Shown piece after piece: positions 28,572 through 37,556 of a stretch of DNA of 64,000 nucleotides; the first letter of the stretch is position 1; each line of letters begins with the position of its first letter. Below the pieces are notes generated by a model, which searched no databases, had not been told where the DNA came from, and saw only the letters and a list, made by a program, of their open reading frames with translations. The DNA is from Rhizobium sp. CFBP 8762 (GTDB lineage: Bacteria; Pseudomonadota; Alphaproteobacteria; Rhizobiales; Rhizobiaceae): NCBI RefSeq assembly GCF_014841565.1, contig NZ_JACYUD010000001.1:558001-622000 (forward strand). Direction: 5' to 3'. The position numbers were made by a program, and so were the translations under genes.

Positions 28572-28967
28572 TTACGTTGTTTCAAACGCAAACCCTTCGT
28601 CCACCCAGCCCGTCATTCCACCAATCATCACCTTCACCGGACGCCCAAGCGCGCTAAGCTTGAGAGCAGCGCGGTCTGCACCGTTGCAATGCGGCCCGGC
28701 GCAGTACACCACGAACAGTGTTTCATCCGGCCACGCACGCATGGCTTCTGCGGTAATGTGACGGTGTGGCAGATGCACCGCGCCCGGCAGGTGAGATTTT
28801 GCAAACGCCTCCGGCGATCCGATCACGTGAAGCAGCACGAAATCGACTGTTCCGCTTTCAAAACTGGCAGCAACATCGGCGCAATCAGTCTCGAACGACA
28901 GTCGGTCGTGGAAGTGGGCGGTGGCGGCGGCAGGGCTGGCGGCTGGATAATCGCTGACGAAACTCAT
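28572..28967 (-). CDS. Rhodanese-like domain protein
   Basis: 131 residues from the ATG at 28967, preceded by AGGAGA at 7 bp. A single rhodanese domain: VDFVLLHVIGSPEAFAKSHLPGAVHLPHR, then the active-site loop VVYCAGPHCNGADRAA with probable catalytic Cys89, and IGGMTGWVDEG near the end. It would transfer sulfane sulfur or act as a sulfur carrier; Asp is replaced by His in the usual D-V-R segment. It is divergent from the FtrA-like regulator, 85 bp between starts, a pairing found in several Proteobacteria, and is likely under its control. Confidence 0.88.
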   Translation of the reverse strand: MSFVSDYPAASPAAATAHFHDRLSFETDCADVAASFESGTVDFVLLHVIGSPEAFAKSHLPGAVHLPHRHITAEAMRAWPDETLFVVYCAGPHCNGADRAALKLSALGRPVKVMIGGMTGWVDEGFAFETT

Positions 28968-29052
28968 GGCTGTCTCCTGTGAATATAAACCCGACATTAC
29001 CTCGTCCTGCCCGTGCTTGCCGCTGGCAGATATGCCATGTATCATCAAGATC

Positions 29053-30030
29053 ATGACAAAACCGGCTGACAAGCGCGCTCTGCAAAACGCAAACGTCGTG
29101 GCGCTGGCCTATGATGGCCTTTGTACATTCGAATTCGGCGTTGCGGTGGAAGTGTTCGGCCTTGCTCGTCCGGAGATGGGCGATAGCTGGTATCGCTTCG
29201 CTGTTGCCAGCGCCGACGACGGACCGCTGCGTGCAGCGGGCGGCGTTCGACTGATGGTCGATGGTGGACTTGAATTGCTGGACACTGCAGGAACGATCAT
29301 CATTCCGGGCTGGCGCGACCCGCAAGCACCGGTGCCCCCTGCTTTGGTCACGCATCTGCAAAAGGCTCACCAGAATGGTGCGCGGCTTTTATCAATCTGT
29401 TCAGGAGTTTTCGTCCTGGCGGCGACAGGGTTGCTCAATGGGCAACGCGCGACGACCCACTGGCGTTACGTTGACGTTCTGGCGCGCCTCTACCCCAAAA
29501 TTCAGTTGGAGCCCGATGTTTTGTACATCGATAACGGAGCGCTTTTGACGTCTGCGGGTAGCGCTGCGGGCATCGACCTCTGCCTGCATCTGGTACGCCG
29601 GGATTTTGGTACGGTGGCAGCCAACAGCGTCGCGAGGCGGCTGGTCGTGCCTCCGCACCGCGATGGCGGACAGGCGCAATTTGTGCCGCGTGCCATGCCT
29701 GTCGATCACGAAAGCGGGCGTCTTGGACCCCTTCTTGACACGCTGCGACAAAACCTGACCGAACCCCATACGGTCGCCTCCATGGCACGCCGCAGCGGCA
29801 TGGGCGAACGGACATTTCTGCGGCGATTTCAGGATGCGACCGGCACGACGCCAAGCCGATGGATTCTCACCGAACGCCTGAACCAAGCCTGCCGACTGCT
29901 GGAAGAGACAGCGCTGACACTGGACCAGATTGCCCAGCAGTCCGGTTTCGGAGCGGCGGCCACCTTACGCCACCATTTCCAACATCGGTTTCTAACCACA
30001 CCGTCCGCCTACCGAAAGAAATTCAGCTGA
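29053..30030 (+). CDS. ftrA: Transcriptional regulator FtrA-like, GATase1-like plus AraC domain
   Basis: 325 residues from the ATG at 29053; the longer frame to 28966 overlaps the divergent rhodanese start and has no domain. Residues 5-190 form a DJ-1/PfpI-like sensor (VALAYDGLCTFEFGVAVEVF, then LLSICSGVFVLAATGLLNGQ with the nucleophile-elbow cysteine). Residues 225-320 form the AraC double helix-turn-helix (VASMARRSGMGERTFLRRFQ, then TLDQIAQQSGFGAAATLRHHF). The regulator probably controls the adjacent rhodanese gene. The inducer is unknown. It converges on the flagellar FliL-like gene. Confidence 0.88.
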   Translation: MTKPADKRALQNANVVALAYDGLCTFEFGVAVEVFGLARPEMGDSWYRFAVASADDGPLRAAGGVRLMVDGGLELLDTAGTIIIPGWRDPQAPVPPALVTHLQKAHQNGARLLSICSGVFVLAATGLLNGQRATTHWRYVDVLARLYPKIQLEPDVLYIDNGALLTSAGSAAGIDLCLHLVRRDFGTVAANSVARRLVVPPHRDGGQAQFVPRAMPVDHESGRLGPLLDTLRQNLTEPHTVASMARRSGMGERTFLRRFQDATGTTPSRWILTERLNQACRLLEETALTLDQIAQQSGFGAAATLRHHFQHRFLTTPSAYRKKFS

Positions 30031-30037
30031 ACCGTCC

Positions 30038-30598
30038 CTACTCACCGGCCGCCTTATCGATGGACGGGATGATATCATTACCCTTTTGCCCCTTGCCATC
30101 AACAATGGGCACCGGTTGGCGCTGCATGCGCTGCGGGTTGTTCAGCAGCGTCACATCCTGCTTGGTCAGATATTCCAGTTGCTCCACCAGAACGGTCTGC
30201 ACAATATCTCCGGCCAACTTGGTGTTCATGGTTTCAAGGATCATTTTCTTGAAATCATTGAGATCAAACGCTTTTGTATTGGTGATATCGATGACCTTGT
30301 TGCCGACCAGCAGGCTGTAAAGCTCATCCGTCAGGGTTTCCTTGATGGGAATATCGAGGCCCTCAATGGCATCGCGTTTAACGATCAGCGTAATCTTGGT
30401 GAGGAAATACCCCTGCACGGCTCCGTTCTGAATGACGGGAAGCGTTGTGAGTTCCCCGAAAACATACTGCTCACCGGCGCGTTTGGCCGCGGCGCCCTCC
30501 AGAACCAGCGGTTTGGCGGGAATTCGGGATGAAAAATACACCGCGCCAAGCGAAATCGCGCAGACCCATACGCCGGTAAAAAGGAGTTTCAGCATCAC
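30038..30598 (-). CDS. FliL-like membrane-anchored flagellar-cluster protein, not fliL itself
   Basis: 186 residues with one N-terminal transmembrane helix (about 3-23, LKLLFTGVWVCAISLGAVYFS) and a periplasmic domain. The segment YFLTKITLIVKRDAIEGLDI, then LTDELYSLLVG, and the helix-strand FKKMILETMNTKLAGDIVQTVLVEQLEYLTKQ follow the order of secondary structure in FliL (strand, long helix, strand), although fliL proper is at 50308-50844. It overlaps the preceding FlgN-like gene by 4 bp and ends the flgE-to-fliR transcription unit. No function is established; a stator-ring or secretion role is inferred from position and fold pattern. Confidence 0.6.
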   Translation of the reverse strand: MMLKLLFTGVWVCAISLGAVYFSSRIPAKPLVLEGAAAKRAGEQYVFGELTTLPVIQNGAVQGYFLTKITLIVKRDAIEGLDIPIKETLTDELYSLLVGNKVIDITNTKAFDLNDFKKMILETMNTKLAGDIVQTVLVEQLEYLTKQDVTLLNNPQRMQRQPVPIVDGKGQKGNDIIPSIDKAAGE

Positions 30599-30960
30599 TG
30601 CTCGCTATAACGGAACTGCTCTTGCGAGTAGATGCCGTCTGCCTCGGCTTCCTGTGTTGCCGTCTTTAGCAGGTCGACAACCCTGCGGATTGCCTCCATA
30701 TGCGCCTGAACCTTTTCGGCATTTTCCGCCAGCTTGTCTTTCAAGACGCTGGTCTGGGATACGAACGAACCGTTCATGTCCTCGGGCTTCAGATCGCGCG
30801 ACAGCAGGGTGAGTTCGTACAGGCAACGGCTTTTGTGCGCATTGGATGTTTTAATGTCGAACAGCGTATCGGTTCCGATGCGCGCATTCTCATTGTCGAT
30901 AATCATTTCCAATCGACCAAGAACATTCTTGATCCTGAGATCACCGGGGGATGTTTGCAT
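30595..30960 (-). CDS. FlgN-like small helical protein, candidate hook-junction chaperone
   Basis: 121 residues, all-helical by composition: KNVLGRLEMIIDNENARIG, LFDIKTSNAHKSRCLYELTLLSRD, and LKDKLAENAEKVQAHMEAIRRVVDLLK with the tail GIYSQEQF. FlgN proteins, which escort FlgK and FlgL to the export gate, share this three-helix plan with a LxxLLxxExxAL-like first helix and an aromatic tail. It sits 31 bp after the FlgJ-like gene and overlaps the FliL-like gene by 4 bp, in the transcription unit that also encodes flgK and flgL. The match is structural rather than a strong sequence match. Confidence 0.55.
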   Translation of the reverse strand: MQTSPGDLRIKNVLGRLEMIIDNENARIGTDTLFDIKTSNAHKSRCLYELTLLSRDLKPEDMNGSFVSQTSVLKDKLAENAEKVQAHMEAIRRVVDLLKTATQEAEADGIYSQEQFRYSEQ

Positions 30961-30991
30961 AGGATATCTCCAGTCAAAAATGTTTCAGTCG

Positions 30992-31543
30992 TTAAGCGCT
31001 CGTATCCGACAACATCGTGTCGAGGATTTTGCGCTGATATTCATGCACTGTGCCGGATGCGAGATTGTGTGCGTTGCCGTTCAGCGATGCTTCAACACGT
31101 GCTGCGCCATCTGCGCCGGTAACACCGCTGCTACCCAGCCTCTCTGCGATACCGATTCCGCCACCTTCAGCAAGAACGGAGCCGATCTGTTCCGCCATCA
31201 TCGACTTCCAGACATCGCCTGCCGTGCCTTTTCCGTACACTTCTTCGCTTTCCTCGGGCAGCATGCTCTTCACAAAGCTTTGCAGCACCATCGCCTCGAA
31301 CTTTTTGTAGGTTGCCGGAATGTCCGGGCTGGCTGCGCGGTTGTTGATGTTGCCTAAACCACTCTCGCTCTGCGCCGATACGGCACCAACGGTGGCGGAA
31401 AAGCTCGCGCCGCTATCGGCAAGGCTATTGGCCGTGAATGCAGCACGGTTGGCTTTCAGCCGCGCTTGCGCTTCCTGCACGGCTGCCGGATCTGCCGCAC
31501 GCACGACATCCAGCACAAGATCGCTGGGAGGAGAAATGGCCAC
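30992..31543 (-). CDS. flgJ: FlgJ-like rod-binding protein lacking the muramidase domain
   Basis: 183 residues from a GTG at 31543 (MAISPPSDLVLDVVRAADP), chosen over an ATG at 31600 because the latter adds an unlike leader overlapping the upstream gene. The C-terminal half is the rod-binding domain seen in the N-terminus of FlgJ: YKKFEAMVLQSFVKSMLPE, then DVWKSMMAEQIGSVLAEGGGIGIAERL. Enteric FlgJ has an added peptidoglycan hydrolase, missing here as in other alphaproteobacteria; a separate lytic transglycosylase is encoded at 41328-41870. It would act as the rod cap or rod scaffold in the periplasm. In rhizobia it is sometimes annotated as CheL. Confidence 0.8.
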   Translation of the reverse strand: MAISPPSDLVLDVVRAADPAAVQEAQARLKANRAAFTANSLADSGASFSATVGAVSAQSESGLGNINNRAASPDIPATYKKFEAMVLQSFVKSMLPEESEEVYGKGTAGDVWKSMMAEQIGSVLAEGGGIGIAERLGSSGVTGADGAARVEASLNGNAHNLASGTVHEYQRKILDTMLSDTSA

Positions 31544-31586
31544 GATGCACCTATATTTGATTGAACGGCCTACGGTTACAGAGGAA

Positions 31587-32000
31587 TTATACCCTACCAA
31601 GCTTACCGGAGGCTGGCGCGCCTGCCAGTTGCTGATCGACCAGATCGTAAATGGCAGTATCCGCCTCTTCCCGGTCCTCCATTTCCCGTGCCGACTTGCG
31701 ATTTTCCTCCAGCCGGTCGGCCTTCACCCGTTCTTTCAACACACGGGCCTCCTGCACCTCCTGCACACCGGACAGGATACGGTCCTTATGCGTCAACCGT
31801 CCCATCTGCGTGGAGTAAACACTCGAAAACATCTGGTGCATCGGGTCCGGCGAGCTCATGGCAGCCGCCACCACGTCCATCGTTTCGCTGACGACTTGCC
31901 GCTGGCGGGTCGTATCGGCGAGTTCGCTTTCGGCGATCTGCTCCAGATAGCGCTGTACGGCCACCAGCCTTGCGAGCTTTTGCGAGCGAGTTTTCATCAC
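31587..32000 (-). CDS. fliJ: FliJ-like coiled-coil protein
   Basis: 137 residues, strongly charged and helical. The N-terminus [21 protein letters not shown] and the C-terminal run VLKERVKADRLEENRKSAREM followed by DREEADTAIYDL match the two-helix antiparallel coiled coil of FliJ, the ATPase stalk and chaperone escort protein, in length (about 147 residues) and in charge pattern. It overlaps the fliR stop by 4 bp. The name is by analogy; the sequence is too diverged for certainty. Confidence 0.55.
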   Translation of the reverse strand: MMKTRSQKLARLVAVQRYLEQIAESELADTTRQRQVVSETMDVVAAAMSSPDPMHQMFSSVYSTQMGRLTHKDRILSGVQEVQEARVLKERVKADRLEENRKSAREMEDREEADTAIYDLVDQQLAGAPASGKLGRV

Positions 32001-32749
32001 AATCCCCTGAGGATGGGACCAAACCCATCGGCAAACAGTTTCAGCATGGCGGCGATGCCGAAATAGACAAGGAACATGCCACCGGCGATCAGATACGGTG
32101 TGGAAATGAAGTAAATGGGAATGGCAGGCGCCAGCTTGTTGACGAAACCGACAGCGATGTTGAACAGCAACCCGTAGAGGATATAGGGGCTCGCCAGCCG
32201 CAGCATAATGAAGAAGGTTTGGCTGAGTGTGTTGGTCAGCGTAATCAGCACGTTCTGAGGATCGAACTTCGCACCAATCGGCATGGACGTGTAGGAATCG
32301 ACCAAAGCTGAGAAGACCACGTGATGAAAATCCATCAGAAACAGGATCAGAAGACCTGCGAAACTGATCATGTTGGTCAACTGATTTTCAGCAGTGTCTT
32401 CCAGCACATCGGCTGTCGGCGGTGCGTTGAAGCCGATCATCATGGTCAGTACCGTGCCGGCGAACTGCAAACCCAGCACATAGTAGCGTGTAATCAGTCC
32501 AAAAACGACGCCGATCACGGTTTCGAATGTGACCAGCAGAAGATAGGAGTGTCCCTTCCCCGTGACCTGCGGGTAAATCTGGTCCCATAAAACTGGCAGC
32601 ATCGCCATGGACACGGCCACCGCCAGAAGAATGCGAATTTGCAGCGAAATACGCGCCGACGAAAATCCTGGCAGCACCATGATACAACCACCGATCCGGC
32701 AAAACGCGGCAAATAGCGCCAGAACCGTACCGTCGGGGTCTGAAATCAT
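31997..32749 (-). CDS. fliR: Flagellar biosynthetic protein FliR
   Basis: 250 residues with about six hydrophobic helices, the normal FliR length. Recognised segments are [22 protein letters not shown] near the start, [22 protein letters not shown] in the middle and the [17 protein letters not shown] helix. FliR joins FliP and FliQ in the helical export gate of the inner membrane. It overlaps flhA upstream and the FliJ-like gene downstream by 4 bp each. Confidence 0.95.
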   Translation of the reverse strand: MISDPDGTVLALFAAFCRIGGCIMVLPGFSSARISLQIRILLAVAVSMAMLPVLWDQIYPQVTGKGHSYLLLVTFETVIGVVFGLITRYYVLGLQFAGTVLTMMIGFNAPPTADVLEDTAENQLTNMISFAGLLILFLMDFHHVVFSALVDSYTSMPIGAKFDPQNVLITLTNTLSQTFFIMLRLASPYILYGLLFNIAVGFVNKLAPAIPIYFISTPYLIAGGMFLVYFGIAAMLKLFADGFGPILRGL

Positions 32750-34833
32750 GAAATCGAGCCAAGTATCTTGATTTCGAGGCCCTTCGCCAGTTCCACATGA
32801 GACAGAACCGGCAGGGTCGCAAACAGCCGCTCGACAATCATGCGCACATAGGACCGGGCCTCGGGAGAGGTGACCAGCACGAACGACTGCCCGCGATCCA
32901 GATGCTCGCGGATAACGGTTGTCGCCTGTTCGCTGAACTCTTCCAGATGGCGAGGGTCGATGTCAAACTCCACCACATCGCCCTTCGCATCCCGCTTGAG
33001 GGCCTGATGGAAGACCATATCCCACCGACTGCCCAGACGCAGCACACGCAGCACGCCGTTGTCGGTCAGGTCCCCACAGAGTTGCTGGGACATGCGCACC
33101 CGCACATGCTCCACTATCTGCTCCGTGCGGCGGACATGGGGTGCGAGTTCCGCCACCGCCTCCAAGATCAGATGCAGGTTGCGGATGGACACGCGCTCTG
33201 CCAGAAGCAGCTTCAACACCGCCTGCAAGCCCGAATAGGACATATGCGTCGTGCAGATTTCATCAGCAAGCTTGCGGTATTCGGGGTCCAGACGCTCAAT
33301 CAGAACCTTCACGTCCTTGTAGGACAGAAGATGCGGCAGGTTGTTACGGATCACTTCGCTCAAATGTGTGAGCACCACCGATACGTTGTCGATGGGGTGG
33401 AACCCTTCCCGCTTTAGCTCGTCTGTAAAGGTTTCAAGCACAGAGACGGCGGGCATGCCGAATGCGGGCTCGCGGATATCATCTCCCGGCACACTCGGGC
33501 GACGGCCACCGCCGGTGACGACCATGACTTCCCCAACCCGCACGGCATGGGAGGCGACTGTTGTTCCGTGAATGCGGATATGGTAGCTTTTGTCGGGCAC
33601 GCTGATATCGTCGGTAACCTTGATTTCCGGCACGACCATACCGTACTGCGCCGCAAACTTGCGGCGCATCTTGCCAACGCGAAAAGCCAGTTCCTGATGC
33701 GTGCCAAGCAAGCGGGCGGACACCTGTTTGCCGAGATGAAGTTCGATTTCGGAGGTTTTGAGAACGGACTTGACCGAGTCCTTTTCAATGTCCTGATTCT
33801 GCTGCACCAGTTCCTGCTCTGCCGCAAGTTTCGCCTGCTTCTGCGCTTCAAGCTGGCGGGGAATGATCCAGCTAAAGAAGCCCATGCCAGCGCCCAGCAG
33901 CATAAAGGGGAAGAAGGGTAATCCGGGCACAATCGACAGCAGCATCATCAGACCCGCAGCCACCAGCAGCGCACGGGGATAGCCGCTCAATTGCTCGATA
34001 ACGGCCTTGTCGGTGGACCCCGGCGTACTGCCGCGCGACACCAGAAGGCCAGCCGCCAGCGATACGATCAGTGCCGGAATCTGCGAAACAAGGCCATCGC
34101 CCACTGAAAGCTTGACGAACACGTCGGCGGCTTCGCCGATTTCCATGCCGTGGCGGAAATAGCCAATGATGATACCGCCGAACACGTTGATCGCCGTGAT
34201 CAAAAGACCGGCAACCGCATCACCACGCACGAATTTCGACGCGCCATCCATGGAGCCGAAGAACGAGCTTTCCTCTTCCAGTTCGCGACGGCGGCGTTGG
34301 GCCTCCTGATCGTCGATCATACCGGCGGACAAATCCGCATCGATCGACATTTGTTTGCCGGGAATAGCATCCAGCGTAAAGCGCGCGCCAACTTCCGCAA
34401 TACGCGTGGCACCCTTGGTGATGACGATGAAGTTCACGGTGATCAGAATCAGAAAGACGATCAGACCTATGACAAAGTCACCAGACATGACGAGATCTGC
34501 AAAGCCCGCAATTACGCTACCGGCAGCATCATGCCCCTGATGACCGTGGGACAGAATAACCCGCGTGGTGGCGATATTGAGTGCCAGCCGGATCATCGTG
34601 GCAATCAGCAGGATGGTGGGAAAGGACGAGAAATCCAGAGGTCGTTGAATCCACAGCGACACCATCAAGATCAGCACCGAAAAGGCTATCGAGAATGCCA
34701 GGCCGATATCGATGAGGAAGGGCGGGATTGGCAAAAAGAGGATGGAAAGGATGCCAACGATACCAAGGGCAAAGCCGATATCGCGGCCCTTCGGGCTAAC
34801 CTTGGGAATACCCAGAATGCTCTGTTGTGCCAT
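32746..34833 (-). CDS. flhA: Flagellar export apparatus protein FlhA
   Basis: 695 residues, the standard length. The N-terminal eight-helix membrane part runs to about residue 335 and contains the FHIPEP-family signature [20 protein letters not shown] and [19 protein letters not shown] near 150-168. The cytoplasmic nonameric-ring domain follows a linker near 330-350 ([15 protein letters not shown]) and ends with [23 protein letters not shown]. It is the largest export-gate subunit and receives substrate-chaperone complexes. It precedes fliR with a 4-bp overlap and follows fliQ by 106 bp, in which a GGCAGT/ACTGCC hairpin lies 27 bp before the start. Confidence 0.97.
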   Translation of the reverse strand: MAQQSILGIPKVSPKGRDIGFALGIVGILSILFLPIPPFLIDIGLAFSIAFSVLILMVSLWIQRPLDFSSFPTILLIATMIRLALNIATTRVILSHGHQGHDAAGSVIAGFADLVMSGDFVIGLIVFLILITVNFIVITKGATRIAEVGARFTLDAIPGKQMSIDADLSAGMIDDQEAQRRRRELEEESSFFGSMDGASKFVRGDAVAGLLITAINVFGGIIIGYFRHGMEIGEAADVFVKLSVGDGLVSQIPALIVSLAAGLLVSRGSTPGSTDKAVIEQLSGYPRALLVAAGLMMLLSIVPGLPFFPFMLLGAGMGFFSWIIPRQLEAQKQAKLAAEQELVQQNQDIEKDSVKSVLKTSEIELHLGKQVSARLLGTHQELAFRVGKMRRKFAAQYGMVVPEIKVTDDISVPDKSYHIRIHGTTVASHAVRVGEVMVVTGGGRRPSVPGDDIREPAFGMPAVSVLETFTDELKREGFHPIDNVSVVLTHLSEVIRNNLPHLLSYKDVKVLIERLDPEYRKLADEICTTHMSYSGLQAVLKLLLAERVSIRNLHLILEAVAELAPHVRRTEQIVEHVRVRMSQQLCGDLTDNGVLRVLRLGSRWDMVFHQALKRDAKGDVVEFDIDPRHLEEFSEQATTVIREHLDRGQSFVLVTSPEARSYVRMIVERLFATLPVLSHVELAKGLEIKILGSIS

Positions 34834-34939
34834 GTCGTCCCCGTCTCGTCATGAGAGGCGGCAGTCGTAACTGCCAATTCGGCTGGACTGATACAGCGCC
34901 AAGCTTGCGCGAAAATGCTGCATGGCGATAAAATGAGGC

Positions 34940-35206
34940 TCAGAACCCGGATTGGATTCTGGAAAAGACAATATCTGTGAAGATGGAAATCTGTGACCCC
35001 ACGAAGGGGGCGGAAATCGCAACCGTGACCATAACAGCCAATATCTTCGGCACGAAAGTCAGGGTCATTTCCTGAACCTGAGTCAGCGCCTGAATAAAGG
35101 CGATGACAACACCCACGATCATTGCAGCCAACACGGTTGGGCCAGAGGCCACGATGACAGTCCAGATTGCAGTCTGGACAATATCCAGCGCGTCAGCCTC
35201 GTTCAT
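34940..35206 (-). CDS. fliQ: Flagellar biosynthetic protein FliQ
   Basis: 88 residues with two transmembrane helices (about 14-40 and 50-75) and the conserved LDIVQTAIWTVIVASGPTV start and ALTQVQEMTLTFVPKI loop. FliQ forms part of the FliP-FliQ-FliR core of the export gate. It lies 12 bp after flgD and is followed by a 106-bp gap before flhA. Confidence 0.96.
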   Translation of the reverse strand: MNEADALDIVQTAIWTVIVASGPTVLAAMIVGVVIAFIQALTQVQEMTLTFVPKILAVMVTVAISAPFVGSQISIFTDIVFSRIQSGF

Positions 35207-35218
35207 GGTTGAATGACC

Positions 35219-35692
35219 TTAAGATGGAGAACGTACCTTCGTGCCTGGCCCGACCAGCAATTCGTTACCGGTATCCAGAACGGCAATGATTCCATCTGAA
35301 TATAGCTTGACCTCTTTTACGATACCAGTAACGGCACCGTCTGCTGACGAAACCTGCTTGCCAATCATCGCACTTGCTTCAGAAATTGCATTGCGGCTGA
35401 GAAGCAATTCCAGATTGGTATTTGTCTTAATCGTTTGCTCAACCTGCAACTCCAGATTTTTGTTGGTCTTGATCGTTTGCTCAACCTGCGAAAAGGAGGC
35501 CAGCTGCGCCAACTGTTGCGCCGCATCCATGGGCGCTGTCGGGTCCTGGTTTTTCATCTGCGCGACCAGCAACTGCAGAAAGCTTTCATAGTTGAGCGTC
35601 GCAGATTTTGCCGCCGTTGTCGAGGCTGTCGGAGCGACAGTTCCGGCGGTCTGTGTAACGGCCGTGGTGGCCGCTGCCGCGTCTACCGCCAT
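35219..35692 (-). CDS. flgD: Flagellar hook-capping protein FlgD with an internal tandem duplication
   Basis: 157 residues. The conserved FlgD N-terminal segment is [20 protein letters not shown] at 33-52, followed by [18 protein letters not shown]. The rhizobial short form lacks the Ig-like part found in enterics. Residues 70-83 and 84-97 repeat almost exactly ([14 protein letters not shown], then [14 protein letters not shown]), a 42-bp in-frame tandem duplication. The C-terminus ([11 protein letters not shown], then [15 protein letters not shown]) is normal. It caps the growing hook and guides FlgE assembly. Its start overlaps the flbT stop by 10 bp. Confidence 0.92.
   Translation of the reverse strand: MAVDAAAATTAVTQTAGTVAPTASTTAAKSATLNYESFLQLLVAQMKNQDPTAPMDAAQQLAQLASFSQVEQTIKTNKNLELQVEQTIKTNTNLELLLSRNAISEASAMIGKQVSSADGAVTGIVKEVKLYSDGIIAVLDTGNELLVGPGTKVRSPS
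35402..35485 (-). repeat. In-frame 42-bp tandem duplication inside flgD
   Basis: Two adjoining 42-bp units; the shared core tcgtttgctcaacctgc appears at 35431 and again at 35473. The units differ at a few third-codon and one amino-acid position (Lys versus Thr), so the event is not brand new. It adds 14 residues after the SQ of the FlgD core. Confidence 0.9.
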
Positions 35693-36132
35693 GGTGCCAT
35701 CTCCTTGCGAATTTCTTCGATGATTGCAGGCGTCATTTCCTGATTGTTGAGGATCGACTCCTCAATCGGATACAGTCCACGAATGGCCTTCAGCGCATCG
35801 AAGGCGCGGCCTTCGCTGACCATTCCATCAATTCGCTTGAGCTCCGCCAGCACTTCCTCATTGCGGAAGCAATTCAGCAGCATGATCACGGATTTGCGGA
35901 ACATGGTTTGAGAGTGCTGCGCACCCTCGGGATTGATGAGGATCATCTGCGCAATGAAATACAACTGACGCAACGGCGTGGTTGCATCCTCCGGCTGGAG
36001 AACGTGGTTTTCCAACAGAAATGTTACGTCGTTCATGAACTCAAGGGCCACTTTCCGGTCCACCCGCAAAACCGCTCCGTTCACAAAAATTCGCTCACCG
36101 GACTTCAGCGATATACGCAAGGTGCTTTTCAT
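35683..36132 (-). CDS. flbT: Flagellin mRNA regulator FlbT
   Basis: 149 residues, family length. The start [22 protein letters not shown] and the middle [21 protein letters not shown] are characteristic of FlbT. In Caulobacter FlbT binds the 5' untranslated region of flagellin mRNA and promotes its decay; in Brucella it activates flagellin production. The gene overlaps flaF by 4 bp and flgD by 10 bp. It probably acts on the flagellin gene at 46395-47357. Confidence 0.95.
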   Translation of the reverse strand: MKSTLRISLKSGERIFVNGAVLRVDRKVALEFMNDVTFLLENHVLQPEDATTPLRQLYFIAQMILINPEGAQHSQTMFRKSVIMLLNCFRNEEVLAELKRIDGMVSEGRAFDALKAIRGLYPIEESILNNQEMTPAIIEEIRKEMAPWR

Positions 36133-36476
36133 TTCAGTCCGTCCCTGATGATGGTGGTAATATCGATAATGCCCTGAAAGTTGGTGGATTCGCGCCTGCG
36201 AATCTTTTCCGCCTCTTTCAAAATCCAGATTGCGATGGAAATCAGATTTGCCCGCAACTCGGTATCAAGTTGATTATCGGGCTCCTGCAGATCCTCTATA
36301 AAACGCACCCAGAGACGGCGCGTAAAATAAATCGCCTCGATTGCCTCGCGCGAATAGCCCTGTTTCTGGCTGGCCGCGCGCAGCAGATCTATGGAGCGGT
36401 CCAGAACCTGACGCTCGCGTTGCCGCGCATCCGCAACGTCGTCCTCCATAATTTCAGCGTAGGAAAACTGGTACAT
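36129..36476 (-). CDS. flaF: Flagellar biosynthesis regulator FlaF
   Basis: 115 residues with the family pattern [20 protein letters not shown] at the start and [20 protein letters not shown] in the middle. FlaF assists flagellin synthesis or export and works opposite FlbT in Caulobacter. It lies 36 bp after flgL and overlaps flbT by 4 bp. Confidence 0.94.
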   Translation of the reverse strand: MYQFSYAEIMEDDVADARQRERQVLDRSIDLLRAASQKQGYSREAIEAIYFTRRLWVRFIEDLQEPDNQLDTELRANLISIAIWILKEAEKIRRRESTNFQGIIDITTIIRDGLK

Positions 36477-36512
36477 TCAGACATCCCTCATGTTGTCCGG
36501 TGCCCTCTGTCA

Positions 36513-37556
36513 TCAGAGGTAATTCAGCAAGCTCAGCTTTTGCAGCATTGCCGTTAAAGTGTAGGAGGTATCAACCTGCGCTTTTAGCGTCTTGACGAGT
36601 GTTGACGCCTCGTAGGGGTCTACGCCCTCCAACGTTAGAAGGTGCGTTTTGTAGATTTTAACCTGGTTGTCGATGGATTTGTTGGCGGTTGTCAGCCGCT
36701 CCTGTGAGGTGCCGATAGTGCTGCCATCGGAGATCAAATCGGTAATGGAGGTGCTCATGTAGCCTTGAGCCGCCTTGTTCACCGTCCCGCGAACAGCGCC
36801 TGAAATATCCTTGTCAGCCATTTCATGCGCCAACAGCGCACCCAGAACATATCTGCGCATACCGTCGGAATTTGCATTGGTGGATGTCTGAACCACCTCT
36901 GTGGTGCTTATTCGACTCGACATGTTTGTGTCGGACGCGTTTGAAACAATATCAGCCCACTTGTTGCCCTCGCCGATAAACAGCTTCTCGACTTTGGTGA
37001 TAAAGGTCGCCATTTCTCCAGAGGTTATGCTCTGATCGGTTTTGCCTTTGTCCGTGAATTCGACCTTGTAAAGGTCTTGGATTGCCTTTTTGGCATCCTC
37101 AATCGCGTTTTCCTTGATCGGCGGTGTACCCGTATTGATCCCGCCGAAAATAAATTCGTTCTGCGAATAGGAATTGACGCTACCTACGAATGACGACAGG
37201 GCCGATGCCATGCTCTTTTTCAAATTCGTAAGGTCTGTAGATGACTCGCTGGTTGCAAACACGATCAGATCTTTGCTGGCACCTGTTGCGTTCGTTTGCA
37301 GATTCGTCAACGCATCCTGCGTCGTTTTCATTTGAGACTCGGACAGCGCATTCGCGGTTTTGATTGCCGTCAACCGGTCCACATCGCGGTTGAGGTTCAG
37401 CGACTGCGAGGTCAATGCACCAAGCGCAAGCCCTACATCTGCATGACGGCCCGTTGCAGCCTCGGCGCTGGCTTTCAGCAGCCCGGCCTGTGCATCACGC
37501 ACCGTCAAGCGCATGGAGTTTTGAATCGATACGTTCGAAACCAGCGACGTTCTCAT
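36513..37556 (-). CDS. flgL: Flagellar hook-associated protein FlgL (HAP3)
   Basis: 347 residues from the ATG at 37556, which shares one base with the flgK stop (TAATG). N-terminal SIQNSMRLTVRDAQAGLLKA and C-terminal ERLTTANKSIDNQVKIYKTH and TLKAQVDTSYTLTAMLQKLS form the paired helical ends of flagellin-like proteins. It forms the hook-filament junction with FlgK. The N-terminal extension possible up to 37772 overlaps flgK and is not used. The region is visibly less GC-rich than the flanking motility genes. Confidence 0.93.
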   Translation of the reverse strand: MRTSLVSNVSIQNSMRLTVRDAQAGLLKASAEAATGRHADVGLALGALTSQSLNLNRDVDRLTAIKTANALSESQMKTTQDALTNLQTNATGASKDLIVFATSESSTDLTNLKKSMASALSSFVGSVNSYSQNEFIFGGINTGTPPIKENAIEDAKKAIQDLYKVEFTDKGKTDQSITSGEMATFITKVEKLFIGEGNKWADIVSNASDTNMSSRISTTEVVQTSTNANSDGMRRYVLGALLAHEMADKDISGAVRGTVNKAAQGYMSTSITDLISDGSTIGTSQERLTTANKSIDNQVKIYKTHLLTLEGVDPYEASTLVKTLKAQVDTSYTLTAMLQKLSLLNYL

